Source: an uncultured Dehalococcoidia bacterium (GTDB lineage Bacteria > Chloroflexota > Dehalococcoidia > Lucifugimonadales > GCA-2712585). From it: a stretch of 64,000 nucleotides of DNA. The DNA lies in assembly GCA_951812825.1 (NCBI GenBank), contig OX638324.1:754459-818458 (forward strand), written 5' to 3'. The translations under genes and the position numbers were made by a program. Shown here piece after piece: positions 57,530-64,000 of the stretch. The notes beneath the pieces were generated by a model, which was not told where the DNA came from, did not search any database, and saw only the letters and a list, made by a program, of their open reading frames with translations. The first letter of the stretch is position 1. The number at the start of each line of letters is the position of its first letter.

Positions 57530-58132
57530 ATGCAGCCCCTCCGCAACCGCCTCAGAAACCTAACCCTCAAATATCTGGAAGAACCCGGCGCCCGGGGCCT
57601 ACAGAAATTGGGCCTCACCCCCAACGCCGTCACCCTCCTGGGCTTCCTCGTCGCCTGCGCCGCCGCCGTCCTCGTCGCAATGGGACACCTCCGAATCGGC
57701 GCGCTGGTCTTCCTAGCCGGCGGCGCCCTGGACCTCTTCGACGGCGCCCTCGCCCGCCTCACCAACAAGACCACGCCCTTCGGCGCAATGCTCGATTCAC
57801 TCATGGACCGCCTCGGCGAAGCCGCCCTCTACCTCGGCCTCGCCGTCTACGCCCTGACAGTAGACCCCGACTCCCGAAACCTCACCATCTTCATGGCCCT
57901 GCTCATCCTGGCCCTCGCCACCTCCCAGGCCGTCAGCTACCTCCGCGCCCGCGGCGAGTCCCTCGGAATCGATACCCGCGCCGGCCTCATGACCCGCCCC
58001 GAACGCGTCATCATCCTCTCCATCGCCCTCTTCCTCGGCGAGGCCACCATCCTTCTAGCCATGGGCTTCATCGCCTTCTTCTCCACCTGGACCATGCTCA
58101 CCCGCCTCATCCACATCTGGCGCCGCCTCTAA
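57530..58132 (+). CDS. CDP-alcohol phosphatidyltransferase (likely phosphatidylinositol-type synthase)
   Basis: A 200-residue integral membrane enzyme that joins an alcohol to a CDP-lipid. The full signature D-x2-DG-x2-AR-x8-G-x3-D-x3-D is present at residues 68-93 (DLFDGALAR, then GAMLDSLMD). Six hydrophobic helices follow the family layout. The neighbouring ino1 and PimA-like genes argue that the alcohol is inositol (phosphate), as in actinobacterial PgsA; phosphatidylglycerophosphate synthase is the alternative. It lies 224 bases after the glycosyltransferase. It starts ATGCAGCCC without a strong ribosome site. Confidence 0.88.
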   Translation: MQPLRNRLRNLTLKYLEEPGARGLQKLGLTPNAVTLLGFLVACAAAVLVAMGHLRIGALVFLAGGALDLFDGALARLTNKTTPFGAMLDSLMDRLGEAALYLGLAVYALTVDPDSRNLTIFMALLILALATSQAVSYLRARGESLGIDTRAGLMTRPERVIILSIALFLGEATILLAMGFIAFFSTWTMLTRLIHIWRRL

Positions 58133-58146
58133 CCCCTCCCCTCTTT

Positions 58147-58370
58147 TTTCTGAGGAGGTCCCGCGACGATGAATCTGGTGGCGGGGCGCGCTCTTCCCTC
58201 TCCCACAAAACTTGCCGACACGCAGTGTCCCCCACTATTGTTCCTGCGAAGGCAGGAACCCACGGCCGGGCGGCGCGAGGACGGGCATTCTCGACCACAT
58301 ACCCAACTCACCCCAACCGCAGCGCCTCCTTCCCCACACCCCCCGTCATACCGGCGAAAGCCGGTATCCA
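58147..58370. repeat. Cluster of palindromic repeats, family A and two family B copies
   Basis: Family A variant at 58147-58176, family B variant TTGTTCCTGCGAAGGCAGGA at 58238-58262, and family B TCATACCGGCGAAAGCCGGT at 58346-58370, filling most of the gap before the selenoprotein candidate. Confidence 0.75.
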
Positions 58371-58460
58371 GCTCCCTCCACCTCAAACATCCCCCACCCA
58401 AACCTACCCAACGCCCAATTCTTGATGTAAACTAACTCCACCCAAACCCCCGGAGGGTGG

Positions 58461-59162
58461 ATGAACCTCATATCGCAGCAGAACAGGGCCGACCTCAAGC
58501 GCAGGTTCCGCAAGGAACTCAAGCGAGACGTTACCCTCAAGTTCTTCACCACTACCACCTCCTCCGCCCTCGTCCTTCCCGGCAGAGAATGCCCCACCTG
58601 CCCCCAGGCCCAGGAGCTACTGGAAGTCACCACCGGCCTCTCCCCCAAGCTCCACCTGGAGACCTACGACTACTTCTCCGACATTGAAGAACGCGACCGC
58701 TGCGGCGTCGAACGCATCCCCGCCATCGTCCTCGAAACCGAACGCGGCGGCATCATGAAATACTACGGCGTACCCGCCGGCTACGAATTCGCCCTCCTCG
58801 TCCAGGACATCATCACCCTCTCCAGAAAAGTCAGCCCTCTCATGGTCCCCACCCGCCGCTCCCTGCGCACAGTCAACCGCCCCGTCCACATTCAGGTCTT
58901 CGTCACACCCGATTGACAGTATTGCCCGGAGGTGGCCAGGTTGGCTCACGGAATGACCCTCGAAAACAAGCTCATCACCGCCGACGTCGTCGAGGTTCGG
59001 GAGTTCCCGAACATGGCGCGCCAATACAATGTTTCCTCCGTCCCCCAGACCGTCATCAACCAGATGATAGAATTCACCGGCGCCATACCCGAAGACCAGT
59101 TCTTGGAGAAAGTCATGCAGGTTGGTTACGAAGACCCGGAAGCCGCTCAGAATGGAGTCTGA
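58461..59162 (+). CDS. Candidate selenoprotein: two-domain thiol-disulfide oxidoreductase with a U-x-x-C motif
   Basis: The frame from 58461 runs 151 codons to a TGA at 58914-58916, then continues in the same frame for 81 codons to the true stop at 59160. The joined 233-residue protein has two thioredoxin-fold halves, like protein disulfide oxidoreductases. The first half has Cys44-x-x-Cys47 (GRECPTCPQAQ), the second TPD-TGA-QYCPEVARLAHG. The TGA thus replaces the first redox cysteine, giving Sec152-x-x-Cys155. The downstream part keeps the fold's cis-Pro loop (NVSSVPQTVI). A SECIS-like hairpin starts 15 bases after the TGA. The frame overlaps ribH by 11 bases. If the TGA were a simple stop, the second active site would be lost. 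Confidence 0.8.
58932..58949 (+). promoter_or_regulatory. Putative bacterial SECIS element
   Basis: GTGGCC (58932-58937) pairs with GGC and CAC (58943-58949) around a five-base loop AGGTT, with one bulged T at 58946. An AGGU-type apical loop and a bulged U on a short stem within some 20 bases of the UGA are the features recognised by SelB in known bacterial SECIS elements. Here the bulge is on the 3' side, not the 5' side as in Escherichia coli fdhF. Confidence 0.6.
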
Positions 59163-59643
59163 TGACGCCTTGCCTCGTGAATTGATTGGCGGACGTGACG
59201 GACGGGGGCTGAAAATAGCCGTCGTCGTCTCCAGATTCAACGAAGAAATCACCTCCAGGCTCCTCCAGGGCGCTTTGGATGCCCTCGAGGAATGCGGCGT
59301 CGACGAAGAAAACGTCACCGTCGCATGGGTTCCAGGAGCCCTGGAGTTGGGCGTTGCCGCCTCAACCCTCGCCAAGTCACAGAAATTCCACGCCCTTGCC
59401 TGTCTCGGCTGCGTCGTCAGGGGGGAAACCGGCCACTACGACGTTGTCGTTACCCAGAGCACCGGCGCCCTCGCCAGAATCGCCCTCAAGACCGGCGTCC
59501 CCATCGGCATGGGCGTCATCACTACGGACAACGAAAATCAGGCCTTTGACCGCGCCGGTGGCAACTTCGGCAACAAGGGCCGCGATGCAGCCCTCGCCGC
59601 CGTCGAGATGGCCAACCTCCTGCGACTAATCGACAACCCCTGA
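59152..59643 (+). CDS. ribH: 6,7-dimethyl-8-ribityllumazine synthase
   Basis: A 163-residue enzyme that makes the lumazine precursor of riboflavin; it self-assembles into pentamers or capsids. It has IAVVVSRFNEEITSRLLQGA, VPGALELGVAA, the catalytic GCVVRGETGHYDVV and GVITTDNENQAFDRAGG. The ATG at 59152 lies inside the end of the selenoprotein candidate gene, so the two are likely translated in sequence. It is 13 kb away from the ribD-ribE-ribBA genes, which lack this step. Confidence 0.95.
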   Translation: MESDDALPRELIGGRDGRGLKIAVVVSRFNEEITSRLLQGALDALEECGVDEENVTVAWVPGALELGVAASTLAKSQKFHALACLGCVVRGETGHYDVVVTQSTGALARIALKTGVPIGMGVITTDNENQAFDRAGGNFGNKGRDAALAAVEMANLLRLIDNP

Positions 59644-59656
59644 AGGAGCCGCACCC

Positions 59657-60112
59657 ATGTCCCTCAAGGAAAAACTCCAGTCGGATCTCCACACGGCCAT
59701 GCGTGCCAGAGACCGCACCCGCGTGTCCGTCCTCCGTATGCTCCGAAGCGCCATAGGCTACGAGGAGATCGACAAGAAACGCGAAATGGACGACTCCGCC
59801 GTCCTGGAAATCATCTCCCGCCAGGTCCGCCAGCGACGCGAAAGTATCCAGATGTACAAGGACGCCAACCGCCAGGAACTCGTGGACAAAGAGACCCAGG
59901 AGCTTCAGATACTCCAGGAATACATGCCCGCCCAACTCACCGAAGAAGAACTGACCGCCCTTGCCCAGGACGTAATCCAGCAGGTCGGCGCTGCCGGCCC
60001 CCGCGACAAAGGCCGCGTCATGGGCAAACTCATGCCCCAGGTCCGCGGCAAAGCCCAGGGAGGCGACGTTAACCGCGTCGTAACCGCCCTCCTCACCGCC
60101 TCCGATGCCTAG
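59657..60112 (+). CDS. GatB/YqeY-domain protein
   Basis: A 151-residue helical protein of the YqeY family, related to the tail domain of the tRNA-dependent amidotransferase subunit GatB. The pattern includes LHTAMRARDRTRVSVLRMLR, the RQVRQRRESIQMYKDANRQE segment, LQEYMPAQLTEEEL and GKLMPQVRGKAQGGDVNRVV. It probably binds tRNA or assists aminoacyl-tRNA handling; its exact role is unsettled in all species. It follows ribH by 13 bases. Confidence 0.92.
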   Translation: MSLKEKLQSDLHTAMRARDRTRVSVLRMLRSAIGYEEIDKKREMDDSAVLEIISRQVRQRRESIQMYKDANRQELVDKETQELQILQEYMPAQLTEEELTALAQDVIQQVGAAGPRDKGRVMGKLMPQVRGKAQGGDVNRVVTALLTASDA

Positions 60113-60135
60113 CCCCCTCCAACAACCCCCCCGTT

Positions 60136-60272
60136 CCCCCGCAAACGCGGGGGCCCACTCTTCACCCCTAAACCCACATGTCATTCTGAGGAGGCCCCGC
60201 GACGAAGAATCTCGCCGCCGTAACCGCCCTCCTCTACTCTCATCACCCGTAGGGGCGGTTCGCGAACCGCCC
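60136..60272. repeat. Composite family A repeat plus family C palindrome
   Basis: 60136-60216 repeats the CCCCCGCAAACGCGGGGG plus family A arrangement seen at 37365-37452. A family C palindrome (GTAGGGGCGGTTCGCGAACC, then GCCC) follows at 60249-60272. Together they fill the gap between yqeY and purQ. Confidence 0.8.
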
Positions 60273-60311
60273 GCCCCCGCAACCTGCTCCCACGAAGGCA
60301 GCGGATAAGCG

Positions 60312-61082
60312 ATGACCCCCCTGCCCAACAACACCCTCTCCGCCTCACAACCAGCCTCCCCAACACCAACCCTCCCCCAAGACGCAAAAAAATTCGGCAT
60401 CGTCGTCTTCCCCGGCTCCTGGAGCGACGGCGACTGCCATCACGCCCTCGGCAACGTCCTCCAACAGGACGCCCGCTACCTCTGGCACAAGGAGACCTCC
60501 TTCTCCAACGTTGACTGCATTATCCTCCCCGGCGGCTTCTCCTACGGCGACTATCTCCGCCCCGGCGCCATCGCCCGCCTCTCTCCCGTCATGGCCGCCG
60601 TCGCCCGTTTCGCCAACAACGGCGGCCTCGTCCTCGGCATCTGCAACGGCTTCCAGATGCTCTGCGAAGCCGGTCTCCTCCCCGGCGTCCTCATGCGTAA
60701 CAACCACCTCGAATTCCGCTGCCAGTGGACCAACCTCCTCGTCGAACAGGCCGATACCCCCTTCACCAACGCCTGCACCGAAGGACAGGTCCTCCACGTC
60801 CCAATCTCCCACGGCGAAGGCAGCTACTACGCCGACGACGAGACCCTCGATACCCTCGAATCCAACGGACAAGTCCTCTTCCGCTACTGCACCCCAGAGG
60901 GCAAGGTAACCCCCGAATCCAACCCCAACGGCTCCCTCAACAACATAGCCGGCATCACCAACAAGAACGGCAACGTCCTCGGCATGATGCCCCACCCCGA
61001 ACGCTGCTGCGAAGAAATAATGGGCGGCATTGATGGTCTATCCATCTTCGGCTCCATCATCCAAAGCCTGTCGGGAAAATGA
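60312..61082 (+). CDS. purQ: Phosphoribosylformylglycinamidine synthase, glutamine amidotransferase subunit
   Basis: The 256-residue glutaminase subunit of the fourth step of purine synthesis; it supplies ammonia to PurL. The class I amidotransferase core has [29 protein letters not shown], the nucleophile Cys111 in [10 protein letters not shown] and the His-Glu pair in [10 protein letters not shown]. The first 24 residues are a Pro/Ser-rich extension that may not be translated; no internal start is available before the core. Two EamA genes lie between it and purL. PurS was not seen. Confidence 0.95.
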   Translation: MTPLPNNTLSASQPASPTPTLPQDAKKFGIVVFPGSWSDGDCHHALGNVLQQDARYLWHKETSFSNVDCIILPGGFSYGDYLRPGAIARLSPVMAAVARFANNGGLVLGICNGFQMLCEAGLLPGVLMRNNHLEFRCQWTNLLVEQADTPFTNACTEGQVLHVPISHGEGSYYADDETLDTLESNGQVLFRYCTPEGKVTPESNPNGSLNNIAGITNKNGNVLGMMPHPERCCEEIMGGIDGLSIFGSIIQSLSGK

Positions 61083-61146
61083 CGGCCACAACCCCCTATC
61101 CCGAAACTGATCATTCATTGAAGAACCCTCTACGCAACGGGAAAAA

Positions 61147-61587
61147 ATGACCCTGGCCGTCTTTCTCAGCGTACTCTCCGCCATTGGCTTTGGGACCACC
61201 ATTATCCTGGTACGACTGGGCCTTCAACGAGTTCCTCCCACCTTCGCAGTCTTCATCTCCCTCTGCACCGGCTTCCTTCTGACCTTCCTCGTAGTCCTTG
61301 CCCTGCATTTCCAGGACATTTTTGAACTGACTCCCCGCACCTTCCTCTGGTTCACCTTCTACGCCATCATCACCTTCCCCTTGGCCCGACTCTCCAACTT
61401 CACCGCCATCAGCCTGGCCGGTGCCTCCCGCACTGCCCCGCTGCTGGCCATCAGCCCCATCCTCTCCACCGTCTTGGCCCTCATAATCCTTGGTGAGCGT
61501 CCCAACCTCATGATCGTCCTTGGTATACTCGTCTCCGTCATGGGCATGGTCCTGATCCTCAGCGAAAGACAGTCCGATGCAGCATAG
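61147..61587 (+). CDS. Half-size EamA (drug/metabolite transporter) protein, first half
   Basis: A 146-residue membrane protein with about five helices forming a single EamA unit. It opens with LAVFLSVLSAIGFGTTIILV and ends with the ILGERPNLMIVLGILVSVMG pattern that closes EamA repeats. Standard EamA transporters have two such units in one chain. Here the second unit is a separate, overlapping gene, so the pair may form a heterodimer. Substrate unknown. Confidence 0.85.
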   Translation: MTLAVFLSVLSAIGFGTTIILVRLGLQRVPPTFAVFISLCTGFLLTFLVVLALHFQDIFELTPRTFLWFTFYAIITFPLARLSNFTAISLAGASRTAPLLAISPILSTVLALIILGERPNLMIVLGILVSVMGMVLILSERQSDAA

Positions 61588-62047
61588 TCTTACCGGCCGA
61601 CGCCGAATCCTCGTCGGCCTCTCCTTCGGACTCGTCGCAGCCGCCTTCTACGGCGGCAGCAGCGTCATCGCCAAAGCGGGAATGACCAGCGAAGGCGTTC
61701 CTCCCCTCGTTTTCACCTCATTCTGTTTCCTCATGGGCGTCATCATTATCTCCCTTCTCTTTCATCGCTCCTTCAAATTCAGATCGGGAATACCCCTCAA
61801 GTACTTCTTGTTCATCATGGCCGGCGGCCTCACCTCAGGATGCGCCGTCTCCCTCCTGGTCTTCGCCGTAGACCTCGCTCCCATCTCCGTCGTGACCCCC
61901 ATAGTCTTCCTCCACCCCCTCGTCGCCCTCATCCTCACCCACTTTTTCCTCCAGCAACTGGAACGCGTCACCCCCCGCGTCGTCATGGGCACCCTCTTCG
62001 CCGTCTCCGGCGTCATCCTCGTAATCTTGGGCAGTGTCCAGCTATGA
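61577..62047 (+). CDS. Half-size EamA transporter protein, second half
   Basis: A 156-residue membrane protein with about five helices ([40 protein letters not shown]; the [20 protein letters not shown] segment; a final [18 protein letters not shown]). Its ATG lies 11 bases inside the end of the first half gene in another frame, and its TGA overlaps the purL start (ATGA). It matches the second unit of an EamA carrier. Either a true two-gene transporter or an ancestral frameshift that separated the halves. Confidence 0.85.
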   Translation: MQHSLTGRRRILVGLSFGLVAAAFYGGSSVIAKAGMTSEGVPPLVFTSFCFLMGVIIISLLFHRSFKFRSGIPLKYFLFIMAGGLTSGCAVSLLVFAVDLAPISVVTPIVFLHPLVALILTHFFLQQLERVTPRVVMGTLFAVSGVILVILGSVQL

Positions 62048-64000
62048 GCTCCCGATCGAAGGAAGAACTGGCCGAACTCGCCCTCACCGAGCAGGAATAC
62101 CGCCGCATCATCGACCTCCTCGACCGCGAACCCAACGACCTCGAACTCGGCATCTTCAGCGCCCTCTGGAGCGAGCACTGCGGCTACAAGCACTCGAAAC
62201 CCCTCCTCCGTCTCCTCCCCTCCTCCGGCCCCCGCGTCCTCTCCGAACTCGGACAGGAAAACGCCGGCGCCGTCGATATCGGCGATGGACTCGCCGTCGT
62301 CTTCAAAATCGAGTCCCACAACCACCCCTCCGCCGTCGAACCCCTCCAGGGCGCAGCAACCGGCGTCGGCGGCATCGTTCGCGACATCCTAGCCATGGGT
62401 GCCCGTCCCATCGCCCTCCTCAACTCCCTCCGCTTCGGCCCCCTCGACGACCCCAACAACCGCCACCTCTTCAACGGCGTCGTCGGCGGCATCTCCTGGT
62501 ACGGCAACTGCATCGGCGTCCCCGACGTCGGCGGCGAAATCGCCTTCTCCAACTCCTACTCCGGCAACCCCCTCGTCAACGCCCTCTGCGTCGGCCTCGT
62601 CGAATCTGAAAGGCTCGTCAGCGCCACCGTCGGCGACCAGGGCAACCTCCTAATCCTCACCGGCTCCGCCACCGGGCGCGACGGCATCCACGGAGCTTCC
62701 ACCCTCGCCTCCCGCACCTTCGAGTCCGACGAAGAGATGCGCCCCACCGTCCAGGTCGGCAACCCCTTCCTCGAAAAGGTCCTCATCGAAGCCTGCCTCG
62801 AAGCCGCCGCATCCGGCCATCTCGTCGGACTCCAGGACCTCGGCGCCGCCGGCCTCAGCGGCTCCACCATCGAAGCCGCCGACCGCGGCCAACGCGGCAT
62901 CCGCATCGACGTTGGACGTGTCCACCGACGCGAGGACGCCATGTCCCCCTATGAAGTCATGCTCTCCGAGTCCCAGGAGCGCATGCTCCTCGTCGTCAAG
63001 CCCGAGTCCAAGGACAAAATAACCGCCATCCTGGAAAAGTGGGACCTCCCCTGGGTGGTGCTCGGCGAATCAGAAGAAGGCCGACGCGCCCGCATCTTCG
63101 AGTCCGGCGTCCCCGTCGCCGACCTCCCCGTCCAGGCCCTCACCGAGCCAATGCTCTACCGGCTGGAGGGCGTCCCCTCCCGCGAGGCGGAAGAAGCAGC
63201 CGCTTACCCTCTCCACAGCCTCCCTCTCCCCAACTCCTCCCCCACCCAAGTCCTCCTCAACCTGCTCGAGTCCCCCAACATCGCCTCCAGGGAGTCCGTC
63301 TACCGCCAGTACGACACCCAGGTGCAGACCAACACCGTCCTCACCCCAGGCGCAGCCGACGCCGCCCTCATCCGCATCAAGGGCACCAACAAAGGCCTCG
63401 CCCTCGCAACAGACGGCAACGGACGCTACTGCTGGCTGGACCCCTTCGTCGGCGGCGCCATCGCCGTCGCCGAAGCCTCCCGCAACGTCTCCTGCGTCGG
63501 CGCAGAACCCGTCGCCCTCACCGACTGCCTGAACTTCGGCAACCCCGAACGACCAGAAATCTACCACCAGCTGGAGCAGGGAATCCGTGGCATGGCCGAA
63601 GCCTGCCGCGTCCTCAACCTCCCCGTTGTCAGCGGAAACGTCAGCCTCTACAACGAGACCCGCGGCGACGCTATCTTCCCCACCCCCATCGTCGGCGCCC
63701 TCGGCCTCACCCAAAATGTCGACCGACGCGCCGGCACAGGCTTCCGGCAGCCCGGCCACCTCGTCGTCCTTCTGGGCGCCTCCACCATCGACGCCTCAGC
63801 CGAGGCCCTCGCGGGCAGTGAATATCTCGAAGGATGCCACAACCTCATCGCGGGCCGACCCTCCATCGACCTCGACCTGGAAGCGAAAGTTCAAGCCCTC
63901 TGCCGCCACGCCATCTCCGAAGGTCTCCTCGCCTCCGCCCACGACTGCTCCGACGGTGGACTCGCCGTCGCCATCGCCGAGTCCTGCATCCTCGGCGGCC
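62044..64000 (+). CDS. purL: Phosphoribosylformylglycinamidine synthase, PurL subunit (partial, runs off the window)
   Basis: The frame from the ATG at 62044 stays open to the end of the window (652 codons); some 80-100 C-terminal residues are missing. It has the small-PurL start ([20 protein letters not shown]), the ATP site region [57 protein letters not shown] and [16 protein letters not shown]. It converts FGAR to FGAM with ammonia from PurQ, normally with PurS. It overlaps the preceding EamA gene by four bases, so purQ, two EamA genes and purL are probably one operon. Confidence 0.95.
   Translation, partial: MSSRSKEELAELALTEQEYRRIIDLLDREPNDLELGIFSALWSEHCGYKHSKPLLRLLPSSGPRVLSELGQENAGAVDIGDGLAVVFKIESHNHPSAVEPLQGAATGVGGIVRDILAMGARPIALLNSLRFGPLDDPNNRHLFNGVVGGISWYGNCIGVPDVGGEIAFSNSYSGNPLVNALCVGLVESERLVSATVGDQGNLLILTGSATGRDGIHGASTLASRTFESDEEMRPTVQVGNPFLEKVLIEACLEAAASGHLVGLQDLGAAGLSGSTIEAADRGQRGIRIDVGRVHRREDAMSPYEVMLSESQERMLLVVKPESKDKITAILEKWDLPWVVLGESEEGRRARIFESGVPVADLPVQALTEPMLYRLEGVPSREAEEAAAYPLHSLPLPNSSPTQVLLNLLESPNIASRESVYRQYDTQVQTNTVLTPGAADAALIRIKGTNKGLALATDGNGRYCWLDPFVGGAIAVAEASRNVSCVGAEPVALTDCLNFGNPERPEIYHQLEQGIRGMAEACRVLNLPVVSGNVSLYNETRGDAIFPTPIVGALGLTQNVDRRAGTGFRQPGHLVVLLGASTIDASAEALAGSEYLEGCHNLIAGRPSIDLDLEAKVQALCRHAISEGLLASAHDCSDGGLAVAIAESCILGG

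Noticed and set aside
1-64000. tRNA or rRNA genes
   Set aside because: No cloverleaf with a conserved T-loop or rRNA core sequence was noticed on either strand; a covariance scan was not possible here.

Overview
The window looks like a GC-rich chromosome segment of an uncultured Chloroflexota bacterium, most likely of the Dehalococcoidia / SAR202 kind. This is inferred from gene content (CaiB/BaiF CoA-transferase, cyclase-family and amidohydrolase_2 enzymes, a molybdenum hydroxylase operon, proline/threonine-rich lipoproteins, an inositol-lipid locus) and not from a marker gene; no rRNA or tRNA was seen.

The left 26 kb is an accessory, transposon-worn region. It opens with the last codons of a peptide-binding lipoprotein facing a second full copy of that family, followed by a decayed IS21 element, a lone oligopeptide permease and a Yip1-like membrane protein. 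Then comes one 10.4-kb gene for an exported, C-terminally anchored protein of about 3,480 residues. It carries five FG-GAP beta-propellers of exactly seven blades, each nested inside a fibronectin type III domain. Up to 26.2 kb lie fragments of IS5, IS481-like, IS3 and serine-recombinase genes, plant-type LRR and RCC1 lipoproteins, and three direct copies of a sequence that matches the 3' end of the recombinase gene.

From 26 to 38 kb is a catabolic block: a SulP anion transporter, an SDR lacking the usual Tyr, a CaiB transferase, an amidohydrolase with its own promoter, a xanthine-dehydrogenase-type operon (FAD, 2Fe-2S and Mo subunits, MoaD-like, VOC) and an NTF2-like protein. From 38 to 54 kb are an Lhr helicase, a dcd-ribD-ribE-ribBA operon, an NHL protein, a SIMPL lipoprotein, a REP-associated transposase, a BrnT/BrnA-like toxin-antitoxin pair, and a second hydrolase group.

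From 54 kb to the end all genes run on the plus strand and are housekeeping-like: signal peptidase; an inositol-lipid set (ino1, PimA-like glycosyltransferase, CDP-alcohol phosphatidyltransferase); a two-domain thiol-disulfide protein whose second CxxC motif reads TGA-x-x-C with a SECIS-like hairpin directly downstream, a strong selenoprotein candidate; ribH; yqeY; then purQ, two half-size EamA transporters and purL, cut by the window end. Four families of short palindromic repeats are scattered between 36 and 61 kb and absent from the left accessory region, and three genes end inside them.
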